A DNA stretch of 26,707 nt from an uncultured Bacteroidales bacterium (lineage in GTDB: Bacteria; Bacteroidota; Bacteroidia; Bacteroidales; Bacteroidaceae): the NCBI GenBank assembly GCA_937995875.1, contig CALKIW010000162.1:1-26707 (forward strand), read 5' to 3'. Below the pieces are notes generated by a model. The model did no database searches and was not told the DNA's origin. It was given only the letters and a program-made list of their open reading frames with translations. Numbering within the stretch: position 1 is the first letter of the stretch; each line of letters opens with the position of its first letter. Positions 1-6,570 of this stretch are shown piece after piece. The position numbers were made by a program, and so were the translations under genes.

Positions 1-56
1 CGATGCAACTATCTGATGCAGGATAATTGTGAATTGAAAATTGTGAATTGTGAATT
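1..56 (+). repeat. Left repeat box: 40-bp inverted repeat arm plus AT-rich direct repeat
   Basis: Bases 1-40 are the exact reverse complement of 767-806, so the sod gene lies between two perfect 40-bp inverted copies. The left arm may continue beyond the window edge. Bases 21-56 also recur in direct orientation at 1191-1226 with one mismatch. The right end of this box runs into the sod stop codon (TAA, read on the minus strand at 57-55). It is probably a dispersed non-coding repeat; no transposase gene is present. Confidence 0.9.
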
Positions 57-639
57 ATCGAACTCTTTTTCCTACCACATCCCAGTTGATAATGTCCCAA
101 ACGGCTTTCACGTGGTCGGCGCGTCGATTCTGATAGTCCAGATAGTAAGCGTGTTCCCACACGTCAATGCCCATGAGGGGCGTAAGACCGTTGCGCAGTG
201 GATTGTTACCATTGGGCTCTTGCGTAATCACCAGTTTGCCATTGGCGTCTTGCGACAGCCAGGCCCATCCGGAGCCGAAGAGGGAAGTACAAGCCTTGCT
301 GAACTCCTCCTTGAATTTCTCAAAGCTGCCGAAGCTTTCATTGATTTTTTCAGCTATCTTGCCTTTGGGAGCATTGTTTTTCACGGGAGCCATAAACTGA
401 AAGAAATACAGGGTGTGATTCAGTATCTGGCCTGCGTTGTTATATAGCGGCCCTTCGGGAACAGTCTTCACGAGCCCCTCTATGTTCCAATTCTCATATT
501 CGGTGTCTTTGATGAGGTTGTTCAGTGTATTGACGTAGCCTTGAAGGTGTTTGCCATAGTGCAGCTCAAGGGTTTGTTCACTAATCACGGGTTCCAATGC
601 GTTCTTGGCATACGGGAGACTCGGCATCTGCAAAGTCAC
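55..639 (-). CDS. sodB: Superoxide dismutase, Fe/Mn family
   Basis: Cytoplasmic enzyme that dismutates superoxide to oxygen and hydrogen peroxide. The family fold is complete. From the GTG start at 639 the protein has 194 residues, the usual length for Fe/Mn SODs. Expected metal ligands are H27 (in LELHYGKH), H75 (in QILNHTLYF), D159 and H163 (in GIDVWEHAYYLDY). Q71, in the N-terminal half next to H75, is the position typical of Fe-type and cambialistic enzymes. I chose GTG 639 because it gives the N-terminus MTLQMPSLPYA, which resembles known Bacteroidales SODs. An in-frame ATG at 666 would add MLLAKLLLL, a short hydrophobic run, and ATG 627 would shorten it. The gene stands alone with its own candidate promoter and is flanked by inverted repeats. 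Metal preference cannot be settled from sequence. Confidence 0.95.
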   Translation of the reverse strand: MTLQMPSLPYAKNALEPVISEQTLELHYGKHLQGYVNTLNNLIKDTEYENWNIEGLVKTVPEGPLYNNAGQILNHTLYFFQFMAPVKNNAPKGKIAEKINESFGSFEKFKEEFSKACTSLFGSGWAWLSQDANGKLVITQEPNGNNPLRNGLTPLMGIDVWEHAYYLDYQNRRADHVKAVWDIINWDVVGKRVR

Positions 640-689
640 GAGTAATAATAATTTTGCTAATAACATATTTTTCTTATTTTAGTGTATTG

Positions 690-697
690 CAAAGATA
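690..697 (-). promoter_or_regulatory. Candidate sod promoter, -7 element TATCTTTG
   Basis: Read on the minus strand this is TATCTTTG, an exact match to the Bacteroidetes -7 consensus TAnnTTTG. It lies about 24 bases upstream of the ATG at 666 and about 50 upstream of the preferred GTG at 639. A TTTG on the same strand at 716-713 is only 15 bases upstream, shorter than the usual 19-21 spacing for a -33 element. That TTTG belongs to a small palindrome (gtttg-tgg-caaac, 705-717). Confidence 0.5.
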
Positions 698-766
698 TGA
701 AATTGTTTGTGGCAAACGAAATAGATACTACCTTTTTTATAATATTTCTATATTTAGTGACAAGAG

Positions 767-806
767 TTTTCAATTCACAATTATCCTGCATCAGATAGTT
801 GCATCG
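767..806 (-). repeat. Right arm of the 40-bp inverted repeat around sod
   Basis: Exact reverse complement of bases 1-40, with 40 of 40 positions matching. Similarity ends immediately on the sod-proximal side (761-766). The arm lies about 70 bases upstream of the sod -7 element, so the whole gene with its promoter is enclosed by the pair. Confidence 0.92.
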
Positions 807-810
807 GTTC

Positions 811-918
811 TTGCATCGGAATTCACGACTTCACACGACATGGCATGACAGAACGTTGAAAGAGTAGGGAGAGACGCAGGTATCAAGTTGTCGTGTTAAG
901 TCGTGAATTCCGATGCAA
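811..918. repeat. 30-bp inverted repeat with 48-base spacer
   Basis: The reverse complement of 811-840 matches 889-918 at 29 of 30 positions, and 841-888 is the spacer. The right arm is the beginning of the first tandem-array unit, so the left arm is an inverted, detached copy of part of that unit. The pair could form a large hairpin or cruciform. No open frame needs it. Confidence 0.88.
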
Positions 919-1157
919 AGAATAAAAAGAAAACAGATGCAAGTTGTCGCGTTCAGTAGTGAGTGTCGATGCAAAGAAGAATAAAGAACGCAGATGTAAG
1001 GTGTCGTGTTTAGTTGTGAGTGTTGATGCAAAGAATAAAAAGAAAACAGATGCAAGGTGTCGCGCTCAGTCGTGGGTGTCGATGCAAAGAAGAATAAAGA
1101 ACGCAGATGCAAAGTGTCGCGTTAAGTCGTGAATCCCGATGCAAAGAAAAAGACGCC
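891..1157 (+). repeat. Tandem array of 56/57-bp units with a 113-bp higher-order period
   Basis: Units run 891-946 (56), 947-1003 (57), 1004-1059 (56) and 1060-1116 (57), followed by a partial unit from 1117. Units one and three share the interior AATAAAAAGAAAACAGATGC, and units two and four share AAGAATAAAGAACGCAGATG, so the true repeat is a 113-bp pair. The heptamer GATGCAA (once GATGTAA) starts at 912, 936, 968, 993, 1025, 1049, 1081, 1106 and 1138, at alternating spacings of 24/25 and 32 bases. There are no unique spacers, so this is not a CRISPR array. Function is unknown; it could be a neutral satellite or an iterated protein-binding site. Confidence 0.9.
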
Positions 1158-1190
1158 AACAGTTGTGTGCCAGCTTGAAAGTCGTTGCAA

Positions 1191-1226
1191 GGATAATTGT
1201 GAATTGAAAATTGTGCATTGTGAATT
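1191..1226 (+). repeat. Third AT-rich repeat box, direct copy of 21-56
   Basis: 35 of 36 positions match 21-56, in the same orientation. The two direct copies bracket sod, the inverted arms and the tandem array, so recombination between them could delete or duplicate about 1.17 kb including sod. Confidence 0.88.
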
Positions 1227-1284
1227 GTTCATCTGTCTTCCGAAGTTTTTGTTGAAAAAATTACCATGTTCGGGAAAGTTTTGC

Positions 1285-1292
1285 TACCTTTG
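1285..1292 (+). promoter_or_regulatory. Candidate nuo operon promoter, -7 element TACCTTTG
   Basis: Exact match to the Bacteroidetes TAnnTTTG consensus, 42 bases upstream of the nuoA start. No good TTTG -33 element was found at the expected spacing; the nearest TTTG, at 1248-1251, is about 33 bases upstream. The leader before nuoA is A/T-rich without a Shine-Dalgarno sequence, as is common in this phylum. Confidence 0.5.
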
Positions 1293-1334
1293 CGCTTGCT
1301 TAAGCAAATAGTATTAAAAACGTAATTTTTATTT

Positions 1335-1685
1335 ATGGATTTCACTTTGTTCATTACCGTTTTGCTGACGGCTGTGACGTTGGTGGTTGCGGCGTATGTT
1401 ATCGCCAAACTCATTGGTCCGCGTTCGTACAATCCGGTGAAGGGTGAGGTTTTCGAGTGTGGTATTCCCACACGCGGCAGTTCGTGGTTGCCCATGCACG
1501 TGGGTTACTACCTGTTTGCCATCCTTTTCCTGGTGTTCGACATTGAGGTAGTGCTCTTGTATCCTTGGGCTGTGGTTGTGAAACAGTTTGGACCGATGGC
1601 ACTCATCAGCATCGGTTTCTTCCTGTCGGTATTAGTATTGGGCTTGGCATATGCCTGGCGGAAAGGAGCACTCGAATGGAAATAA
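1335..1685 (+). CDS. nuoA: Complex I (Nuo) subunit A
   Basis: Small membrane subunit of proton-pumping complex I, at the junction of the membrane arm and the quinone-binding peripheral arm. It has 116 residues, normal for the family, with three predicted membrane helices near residues 3-25, 55-78 and 85-108. The family signature appears in the first loop and second helix: GPRSYNPVKGEVFECGIP, then a hydrophobic segment containing FLVFDIEVVLLYPWA with its conserved acidic residues. It is the first gene of the nuo operon. Its last ten bases overlap the start of nuoB (ATGGAAATAA), which suggests translational coupling. Start and length fit the family well. Confidence 0.97.
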   Translation: MDFTLFITVLLTAVTLVVAAYVIAKLIGPRSYNPVKGEVFECGIPTRGSSWLPMHVGYYLFAILFLVFDIEVVLLYPWAVVVKQFGPMALISIGFFLSVLVLGLAYAWRKGALEWK

Positions 1686-2464
1686 GGAAAAGAGCGAAGA
1701 TTAAGCGTTTTCCTCACGATGAGTTCAAGGACAACGATACTCTTGAGAAAATAGCAAAGGAACTGAACGACGGCGGTGCCAACGTTGTCTTAGGTTCGCT
1801 GGATGCGGCCATCAACTGGGGACGGAGCAATTCGCCCTGGTCGCTGACGTTTGGTACGTCGTGTTGCGGTATAGAGTTTATGGCCATCGGATGTTCACGT
1901 TACGACATGGCCCGTTTTGGCTGGGAGGTGACACGTAACTCGCCCCGACAGGCCGACCTCATCATGTGTGCCGGAACGATTACCAACAAGATGGCTCCCG
2001 TGTTCAAACGTCTGTACGACGAGATGGCCGAGCCTAAGTATGTGGTGGCCGTGGGCGGATGCACCATCAGCGGTGGCCCTTTCAAGAAGAGCTACAACGT
2101 GGTGCGCGGTATCGACGAGTTGGTGCCTGTGGATGTGTATATTCCCGGATGCCCTCCACGTCCCGAATCCCTGATCTATGGCATGATGCAGTTGCAGCGC
2201 AAGATCAAGGTGGAAAAATTCTTTGGTGGCGCCAATCACAAGATGACCGCTGAGGAGCGCGAAGACAGTATGTCGCGTGGCGGACTGCGTGGGCTGAGCA
2301 ATGCCAACAAGGCTCATGCCAAGATAGGCAACAAGGCTCCCATTATTGTGACCGGTGCGCCAACTCAGGAAGAAATCAACAAGCTGGGCGAGGAGTTGGA
2401 GCATTTGGAAAAGGGAACTCCTGCAGCCGGAACATCTACGGAAACAACTAAGGTATCGGAATAA
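1676..2464 (+). CDS. nuoB: Complex I (Nuo) subunit B, carrier of cluster N2
   Basis: Peripheral-arm subunit holding the terminal [4Fe-4S] cluster N2, which passes electrons to quinone. The four ligands are present: adjacent C63 and C64 (in FGTSCCGIEF), C129 (in VGGCTISGG) and C159 (in IPGCPPRPE). ATG 1676 is chosen because it overlaps the nuoA stop and gives the usual N-terminus; the frame is open further upstream inside nuoA, but that part would be spurious. The protein is 262 residues, longer than many NuoB proteins. About 80 residues follow the conserved core (from about 180), rich in Lys, Glu, Ala and Thr and low in complexity towards the end. The tail has no cysteines. nuoCD starts one base after the stop. 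Confidence 0.97.
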   Translation: MEIRKRAKIKRFPHDEFKDNDTLEKIAKELNDGGANVVLGSLDAAINWGRSNSPWSLTFGTSCCGIEFMAIGCSRYDMARFGWEVTRNSPRQADLIMCAGTITNKMAPVFKRLYDEMAEPKYVVAVGGCTISGGPFKKSYNVVRGIDELVPVDVYIPGCPPRPESLIYGMMQLQRKIKVEKFFGGANHKMTAEEREDSMSRGGLRGLSNANKAHAKIGNKAPIIVTGAPTQEEINKLGEELEHLEKGTPAAGTSTETTKVSE

Positions 2465-2465
2465 A

Positions 2466-4040
2466 ATGAAATTAGAAAACAAAGAATTCGGATTTGACAG
2501 CTTTGCCGCAGAGATGGGCAAGCTGAAGAATGAGAAGCATTTCGACTACCTTATTACTATAGTAGGCGAAGACTTCGGCCCTGAGGAAGGGTTGGGGTGC
2601 ATCTACATTCTTGAGAATACGCAGACGCACGAACGGGTGTCGGTGAAGCAAATAGCCAAGACGGTGGACGGGGAATATGTAATTCCGTCGGTCATCAACT
2701 TGTGGAAAGCTGCCGACCTGTTGGAGCGCGAGGTGTTCGATTTTCTCGGCATCAAGTTCTTGGGACATCCCGATATGCGTCGATTGTTCATGAGAAACGA
2801 CTTTACGGGTTATCCGCTCCGCAAGGACTTTGACATGAGTCCGGAAGCCAATCCATTCCCCACGACTGATGAGCCGGAAGTAGACTGGACGTCGGAATGG
2901 AATCTTGATAAATATGGTCGTTTGGTGGAAACCAAGCACCGCCTGTTTGACAAGGACGACTTCGTGATCAATTTCGGCCCCAACCATCCGTCTACGCACG
3001 GTGTGCTTCGCTTGCAGACGGTGGTAGACGGCGAGACCATTAAGAATGTCTATCCCCATTTGGGCTATATCCATCGTGGTATGGAGAAGATGATGGAGGA
3101 TATGACCTATCCGCAGACGCTGGCGCTGACCGACCGCCTGAATTATCTCTGCGCCATGCACCATCGCCATGCGTTGGTGGGCGTGATCGAAGAGGCAATG
3201 GGCATAGAGCTGAGCGACCGCATTCAGTATGTCCGCACCATTATGGACGAGTTGCAGCGTATTGACAATCACTTGCTGTTCCTCGGCACCTGCGCACAGG
3301 ATTTGAGTGCCCTGACGGCATTCCTATACTGCATGCGCGACCGTGAACATGTGCTCAATGTGATGGAGGAAACGACCGGCGGCCGATTGATTCAGAACTA
3401 TTACAGAATAGGTGGACTTCAGGATGACATCGATCCAAACTTCGTGGCCAACACTAAGGCGCTGTGTAAGTATATGCGCCCTATGGTTCAGGAATACCTC
3501 GATGTGTTTGGCGATAACATCATTACACACCAGCGATTGGAAGGCGTGGGCCCCATGAACTTGGCCGACTGCGTGAACTACGCTGTCACCGGCCCGGCAG
3601 GTCGTGCAGCCGGTTGGCATAACGACGTGCGCAAGAATCATCCGTATGCCCTATATAATAAGGTGGACTTTAAGGAAATTGTCGGCACTGCAGGCGACTC
3701 GATGGAACGTTATATGATTCATATCAACGAGATCTATCAGAGCCTTGACATCATTGAGCAGCTGATAGACAATATTCCCGAAGGCGACTTCTACATCAAG
3801 CAGAAGCCTGTGATCAGGGTGCCTGAGGGACAGTGGTACTTCTCCGTGGAGGGTGGCGCCGGCGAGTTTGGTGTTTATCTTGACAGTCGCGGCGACAAGA
3901 ATCCTTATCGTGTGAAGATGCGCCCGATGGGTCTGACCCTTGTCGGTGCATTCGACAAGATGCTTAAGGGGCAGAAGATTGCCGACCTTGTGGCTACAGG
4001 AGCAGCCATCGACTTTGTGATTCCTGATTTGGATAGATAA
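2466..4040 (+). CDS. nuoCD: Complex I (Nuo) fused subunits C and D
   Basis: A single 524-residue protein combining NuoC and NuoD, which form the quinone-binding chamber with NuoB. Residues 1 to about 125 are the NuoC domain, with signature ADLLEREVFDFLGIKFLGHP at 83-102 and the DFTGYPLRKDF end motif. From about 165 it is NuoD, beginning with FVINFGPNHPSTHG; the loop histidines H174 and H178 correspond to the quinone-site region. HRGMEKMMEDMTYPQ and DRLNYLCAMHHRHAL follow as expected. C-D fusions are a known arrangement in several bacterial groups. The start at 2466 follows directly after nuoB; the open frame further upstream overlaps nuoB in another frame and is not likely translated. Confidence 0.97.
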   Translation: MKLENKEFGFDSFAAEMGKLKNEKHFDYLITIVGEDFGPEEGLGCIYILENTQTHERVSVKQIAKTVDGEYVIPSVINLWKAADLLEREVFDFLGIKFLGHPDMRRLFMRNDFTGYPLRKDFDMSPEANPFPTTDEPEVDWTSEWNLDKYGRLVETKHRLFDKDDFVINFGPNHPSTHGVLRLQTVVDGETIKNVYPHLGYIHRGMEKMMEDMTYPQTLALTDRLNYLCAMHHRHALVGVIEEAMGIELSDRIQYVRTIMDELQRIDNHLLFLGTCAQDLSALTAFLYCMRDREHVLNVMEETTGGRLIQNYYRIGGLQDDIDPNFVANTKALCKYMRPMVQEYLDVFGDNIITHQRLEGVGPMNLADCVNYAVTGPAGRAAGWHNDVRKNHPYALYNKVDFKEIVGTAGDSMERYMIHINEIYQSLDIIEQLIDNIPEGDFYIKQKPVIRVPEGQWYFSVEGGAGEFGVYLDSRGDKNPYRVKMRPMGLTLVGAFDKMLKGQKIADLVATGAAIDFVIPDLDR

Positions 4041-4081
4041 TACTAAAACCAAAAGGTGGATTGAATAAAAAGAAATAAGAT

Positions 4082-5170
4082 ATGTTTGATTTTAGTATAG
4101 TTACAACATGGTTTGATGCCCTCCTGCGCCAGACGCTTGGATTGGGAGATTTCTGGACCATATTGATTGAGTGTGTCGTCGTGGGCATATTGATTCTCAC
4201 GGCATACGCGCTGATCGCCATCGCCCTGATTTTCATGGAGCGTAAGGTTTGCGCCTACTTCCAATGTCGTCTCGGACCGATGCGTGTTGGTCCCTGGGGA
4301 ATCTTTCAGGTGTTTGCCGACGTGGTGAAGATGCTGATCAAGGAGATTTTCACCATCGACAAGGCCGACAAGTTGCTCTATTGGCTGGCACCTTTCCTCG
4401 TGATTGCCGCTTCGGTGGGTACTTTCTCATTCCTTCCCTGGAACAAGGGTGCGCACATCCTCGATTTCAATGTGGGCATTTTCCTCGTTACGGCCATTTC
4501 TTCTATTGGTGTAGTAGGAATCTTTATAGCTGGCTGGGGGAGTAACAACAAGTATTCTGTGGTTTCGGCCATGCGTGCTGCCGTGCAGATGATTTCCTAT
4601 GAATTGTCGCTCGGACTATGTCTTGTCGCAGCCGTTGTGCTGACGGGAACGATGCAGATGAGTGGTATTGTCGAGGCACAGACAGGGCCTTGGAACTGGT
4701 TGATCATCAAGGGACACATCCCGGCGATCATAGCCTTTCTGGCTTTCCTCGTGGCAGGTAATGCTGAGGCTAACCGCGGCCCGTTCGACATGGCCGAAGC
4801 CGAGAGCGAACTAACCGCAGGTTATCACACCGAATATTCGGGTATGGGCTTCGGCTTCTATTATCTGGCCGAGTATCTGAATCTCTTTGTGGTTGCAGGT
4901 ATTGCCTCTGCTGTGTTCCTCGGCGGATGGGCTCCGCTGAACATCGGTGTAGCATCTTTCGACAGCGTGATGAACTGGATTCCCGGTTTTATCTGGTTCT
5001 TCGGTAAGACTTTTGCCGTGGTTTGGCTGTTGATGTGGGTTCGATGGACGTTCCCGCGTTTGCGCATCGACCAAATCCTGAAACTTGAGTGGAAGTATAT
5101 CATGCCGTTGTCATTGCTTAATTTGGTATTGATGACCGTTTGTGTGGCACTTGGCTGGTACATTAAATAA
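4082..5170 (+). CDS. nuoH: Complex I (Nuo) subunit H
   Basis: Membrane subunit that anchors the peripheral arm and forms the entrance of the quinone chamber. It has 362 residues and about eight or nine predicted membrane helices. Family motifs are clear: MERKVCAYFQCRLGPMRVGP after the first helix, FADVVKMLIKEIF, then the acidic loop EANRGPFDMAEAESELTAGY followed by HTEYSGMGFG. The start is an ATG preceded by an A-rich stretch (AAAGAAATAAGAT), 41 bases after nuoCD. nuoI begins 10 bases after the stop. Nothing is unusual in sequence or length. Confidence 0.97.
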   Translation: MFDFSIVTTWFDALLRQTLGLGDFWTILIECVVVGILILTAYALIAIALIFMERKVCAYFQCRLGPMRVGPWGIFQVFADVVKMLIKEIFTIDKADKLLYWLAPFLVIAASVGTFSFLPWNKGAHILDFNVGIFLVTAISSIGVVGIFIAGWGSNNKYSVVSAMRAAVQMISYELSLGLCLVAAVVLTGTMQMSGIVEAQTGPWNWLIIKGHIPAIIAFLAFLVAGNAEANRGPFDMAEAESELTAGYHTEYSGMGFGFYYLAEYLNLFVVAGIASAVFLGGWAPLNIGVASFDSVMNWIPGFIWFFGKTFAVVWLLMWVRWTFPRLRIDQILKLEWKYIMPLSLLNLVLMTVCVALGWYIK

Positions 5171-5180
5171 ATAAGGTAAA

Positions 5181-5720
5181 ATGTCAAATAAAGAAAAATC
5201 ATATTTCAGGGGCATTGCCGATGGGTTGAAGACGTTAAGCATTGGTTTGAAGACCACGCTGAAGGAATATTTCACACCCAAGACAACCGAGCAATATCCT
5301 GAGAATCGCAAGACAACACTGCACGTCTCCCCGCGTTTTCGCGGACGTCTTGTGTTCAAGCGCGATGAGAACGGCGAGCATCGTTGTGTGGCTTGTACCA
5401 TGTGCGAGAAGGCTTGCCCCAACGACACAATCAAAATTCTGTCTCACATGGAAGTGAATGAGGAGACCGGTCGCAAGAAGAGAATGTTGGACGATTATCA
5501 GTACGATCTCGGCGACTGTATGTTCTGTCAGCTTTGTGTCAATGCCTGCAACTTCGATGCGATTGAGTTCACCAACGATTTTGAGCATGCTGTGTTCGAC
5601 CGCTCTAAGCTCGTGCTCCATTTGGACAAGGAAGTTTACGACGGGGGCAGTCTGCCTCATTTGATTAAGGATGGCGGCGCACCGCTGACCATCGGTAAGT
5701 TTAACACCAAGACCAAGTAA
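5181..5720 (+). CDS. nuoI: Complex I (Nuo) subunit I, two [4Fe-4S] clusters
   Basis: Ferredoxin-like peripheral subunit carrying clusters N6a and N6b, which pass electrons towards N2. It has 179 residues. Two CxxCxxCxxxC motifs are intact: C69, C72, C75, C79 (CVACTMCEKACP) and C113, C116, C119, C123 (CMFCQLCVNACN). With no nuoE, nuoF or nuoG in this operon, NuoI would be the outermost known Fe-S subunit encoded here, and so a likely point of electron entry from an unidentified donor. It lies 10 bases after nuoH and 6 before nuoJ. Confidence 0.97.
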   Translation: MSNKEKSYFRGIADGLKTLSIGLKTTLKEYFTPKTTEQYPENRKTTLHVSPRFRGRLVFKRDENGEHRCVACTMCEKACPNDTIKILSHMEVNEETGRKKRMLDDYQYDLGDCMFCQLCVNACNFDAIEFTNDFEHAVFDRSKLVLHLDKEVYDGGSLPHLIKDGGAPLTIGKFNTKTK

Positions 5721-5726
5721 TAGATT

Positions 5727-6254
5727 ATGGCAAATCTCGTAGTATTTTGTATTCTTGCTGTAGTTATCCTTGGCGCAGCAATAGCATCTGTGCTCACGAC
5801 GCGCATCATGCGGGCAGCCACGTTTCTGCTCGTCGTGTTGTTTGGCATTGCCGGCATTTATTTTCTGCTCGGCTATACATTCCTCGGCGCGGCGCAGATC
5901 AGTATTTATGCCGGAGGTATCACCATTATGTATATCTTCGCCATCAATTTGATGTCCAGACATTCACTGCAAGGACTTGTAGAGCGTTTCAAAGGGAAAC
6001 GTGTTGTACAAGGTGCACTTCTTTCGCTTGTGGGATTAGGCACGGTGCTTGTAGTTTATCTCAAGAGCGAATTCATGGCTCACGCCAAGGTTAATAGTGT
6101 GGCCGACATGGAACTTCCCATGCAGAAGATTGGCGAAGCTCTTGTTGGCAGCGAAAAGTACCAGTATATATTGCCTTTCGAGTTGATTTCAGTATTCTTG
6201 CTGGCATGTATTATCGGAGGCATTCTGATTGCAAGAAAGGAGGACGACAAATGA
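5727..6254 (+). CDS. nuoJ: Complex I (Nuo) subunit J
   Basis: Membrane-arm subunit next to NuoA, NuoK and NuoH. It has 175 residues with five predicted hydrophobic helices. The conserved third-helix region is present as GAAQISIYAGGITIMYIFAI, followed by NLMSRH. The stop overlaps the start of nuoK in an ATGA arrangement, so the two are probably translationally coupled. Confidence 0.95.
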   Translation: MANLVVFCILAVVILGAAIASVLTTRIMRAATFLLVVLFGIAGIYFLLGYTFLGAAQISIYAGGITIMYIFAINLMSRHSLQGLVERFKGKRVVQGALLSLVGLGTVLVVYLKSEFMAHAKVNSVADMELPMQKIGEALVGSEKYQYILPFELISVFLLACIIGGILIARKEDDK

Positions 6255-6562
6255 CAATTCCCGTAGAACTACTCATGGCGCTTGGTGCCCTTTTATTTTT
6301 TATCGGAGTTTTCGGCTTCGTCACCCGTCGCAATCTGGTGGCTATGCTCATTTCCATAGAGCTTATATTGAATGCCGTAGACCTGAACTTCGCAGTTATC
6401 AACCGCTTCTTCTTCCCCGAACAAATGGAAGGTATGTTCTTCACACTGTTCTCTATTGGAGTGAGTGCTGCAGAAACTGCGGTGGCTTTGGCTATTATCA
6501 TCAACGTTTACCGAAACTACCACAGTGATCAGGTGAACAGTATTGAAAACATGAAATTCTAA
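6251..6562 (+). CDS. nuoK: Complex I (Nuo) subunit K
   Basis: Small antiporter-like membrane subunit with 103 residues and three predicted helices, the normal size. The two membrane glutamates used in proton transfer are present: E37 in LISIELILNAVDLNF and E75 in VSAAETAVALAI. I chose ATG 6251, which overlaps the nuoJ stop as ATGA; the frame is open a little upstream inside nuoJ but the family length fits this start. nuoL follows after 8 bases. Confidence 0.96.
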   Translation: MTIPVELLMALGALLFFIGVFGFVTRRNLVAMLISIELILNAVDLNFAVINRFFFPEQMEGMFFTLFSIGVSAAETAVALAIIINVYRNYHSDQVNSIENMKF

Positions 6563-6570
6563 GATTAGCA

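Larger units (their letters stand above)
667..1334. other. Gene-free, repeat-rich spacer between sod and nuoA
   Basis: This 668-base stretch between the divergent sod and nuoA genes has no credible protein-coding gene. It holds, in order, the sod promoter, the right arm of the 40-bp inverted repeat, a 30-bp inverted repeat with a 48-base spacer, a tandem array of 56/57-bp units, a third AT-rich box, and the candidate nuo promoter. Open frames over the array exist on both strands, but the 113-bp period is not a multiple of three, so the repeats do not encode a repeating peptide. Confidence 0.85.

Noticed and set aside
831..1132. Open frames on both strands over the tandem array (62 and 93 codons)
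   Set aside because: They are created by the repeats. The 113-bp period is not divisible by three, so the peptide does not repeat with the DNA, and the products have no signal or domain.
891..1157. A CRISPR array
   Set aside because: The repeats abut directly with no unique spacers, the units differ in alternating fashion, and no cas gene is in the window.
2472..3272. 266-codon minus-strand frame opposite nuoCD
   Set aside because: It is antisense to a clearly conserved gene, is rich in His and Gln as expected from reversed codon bias, and has no domain.
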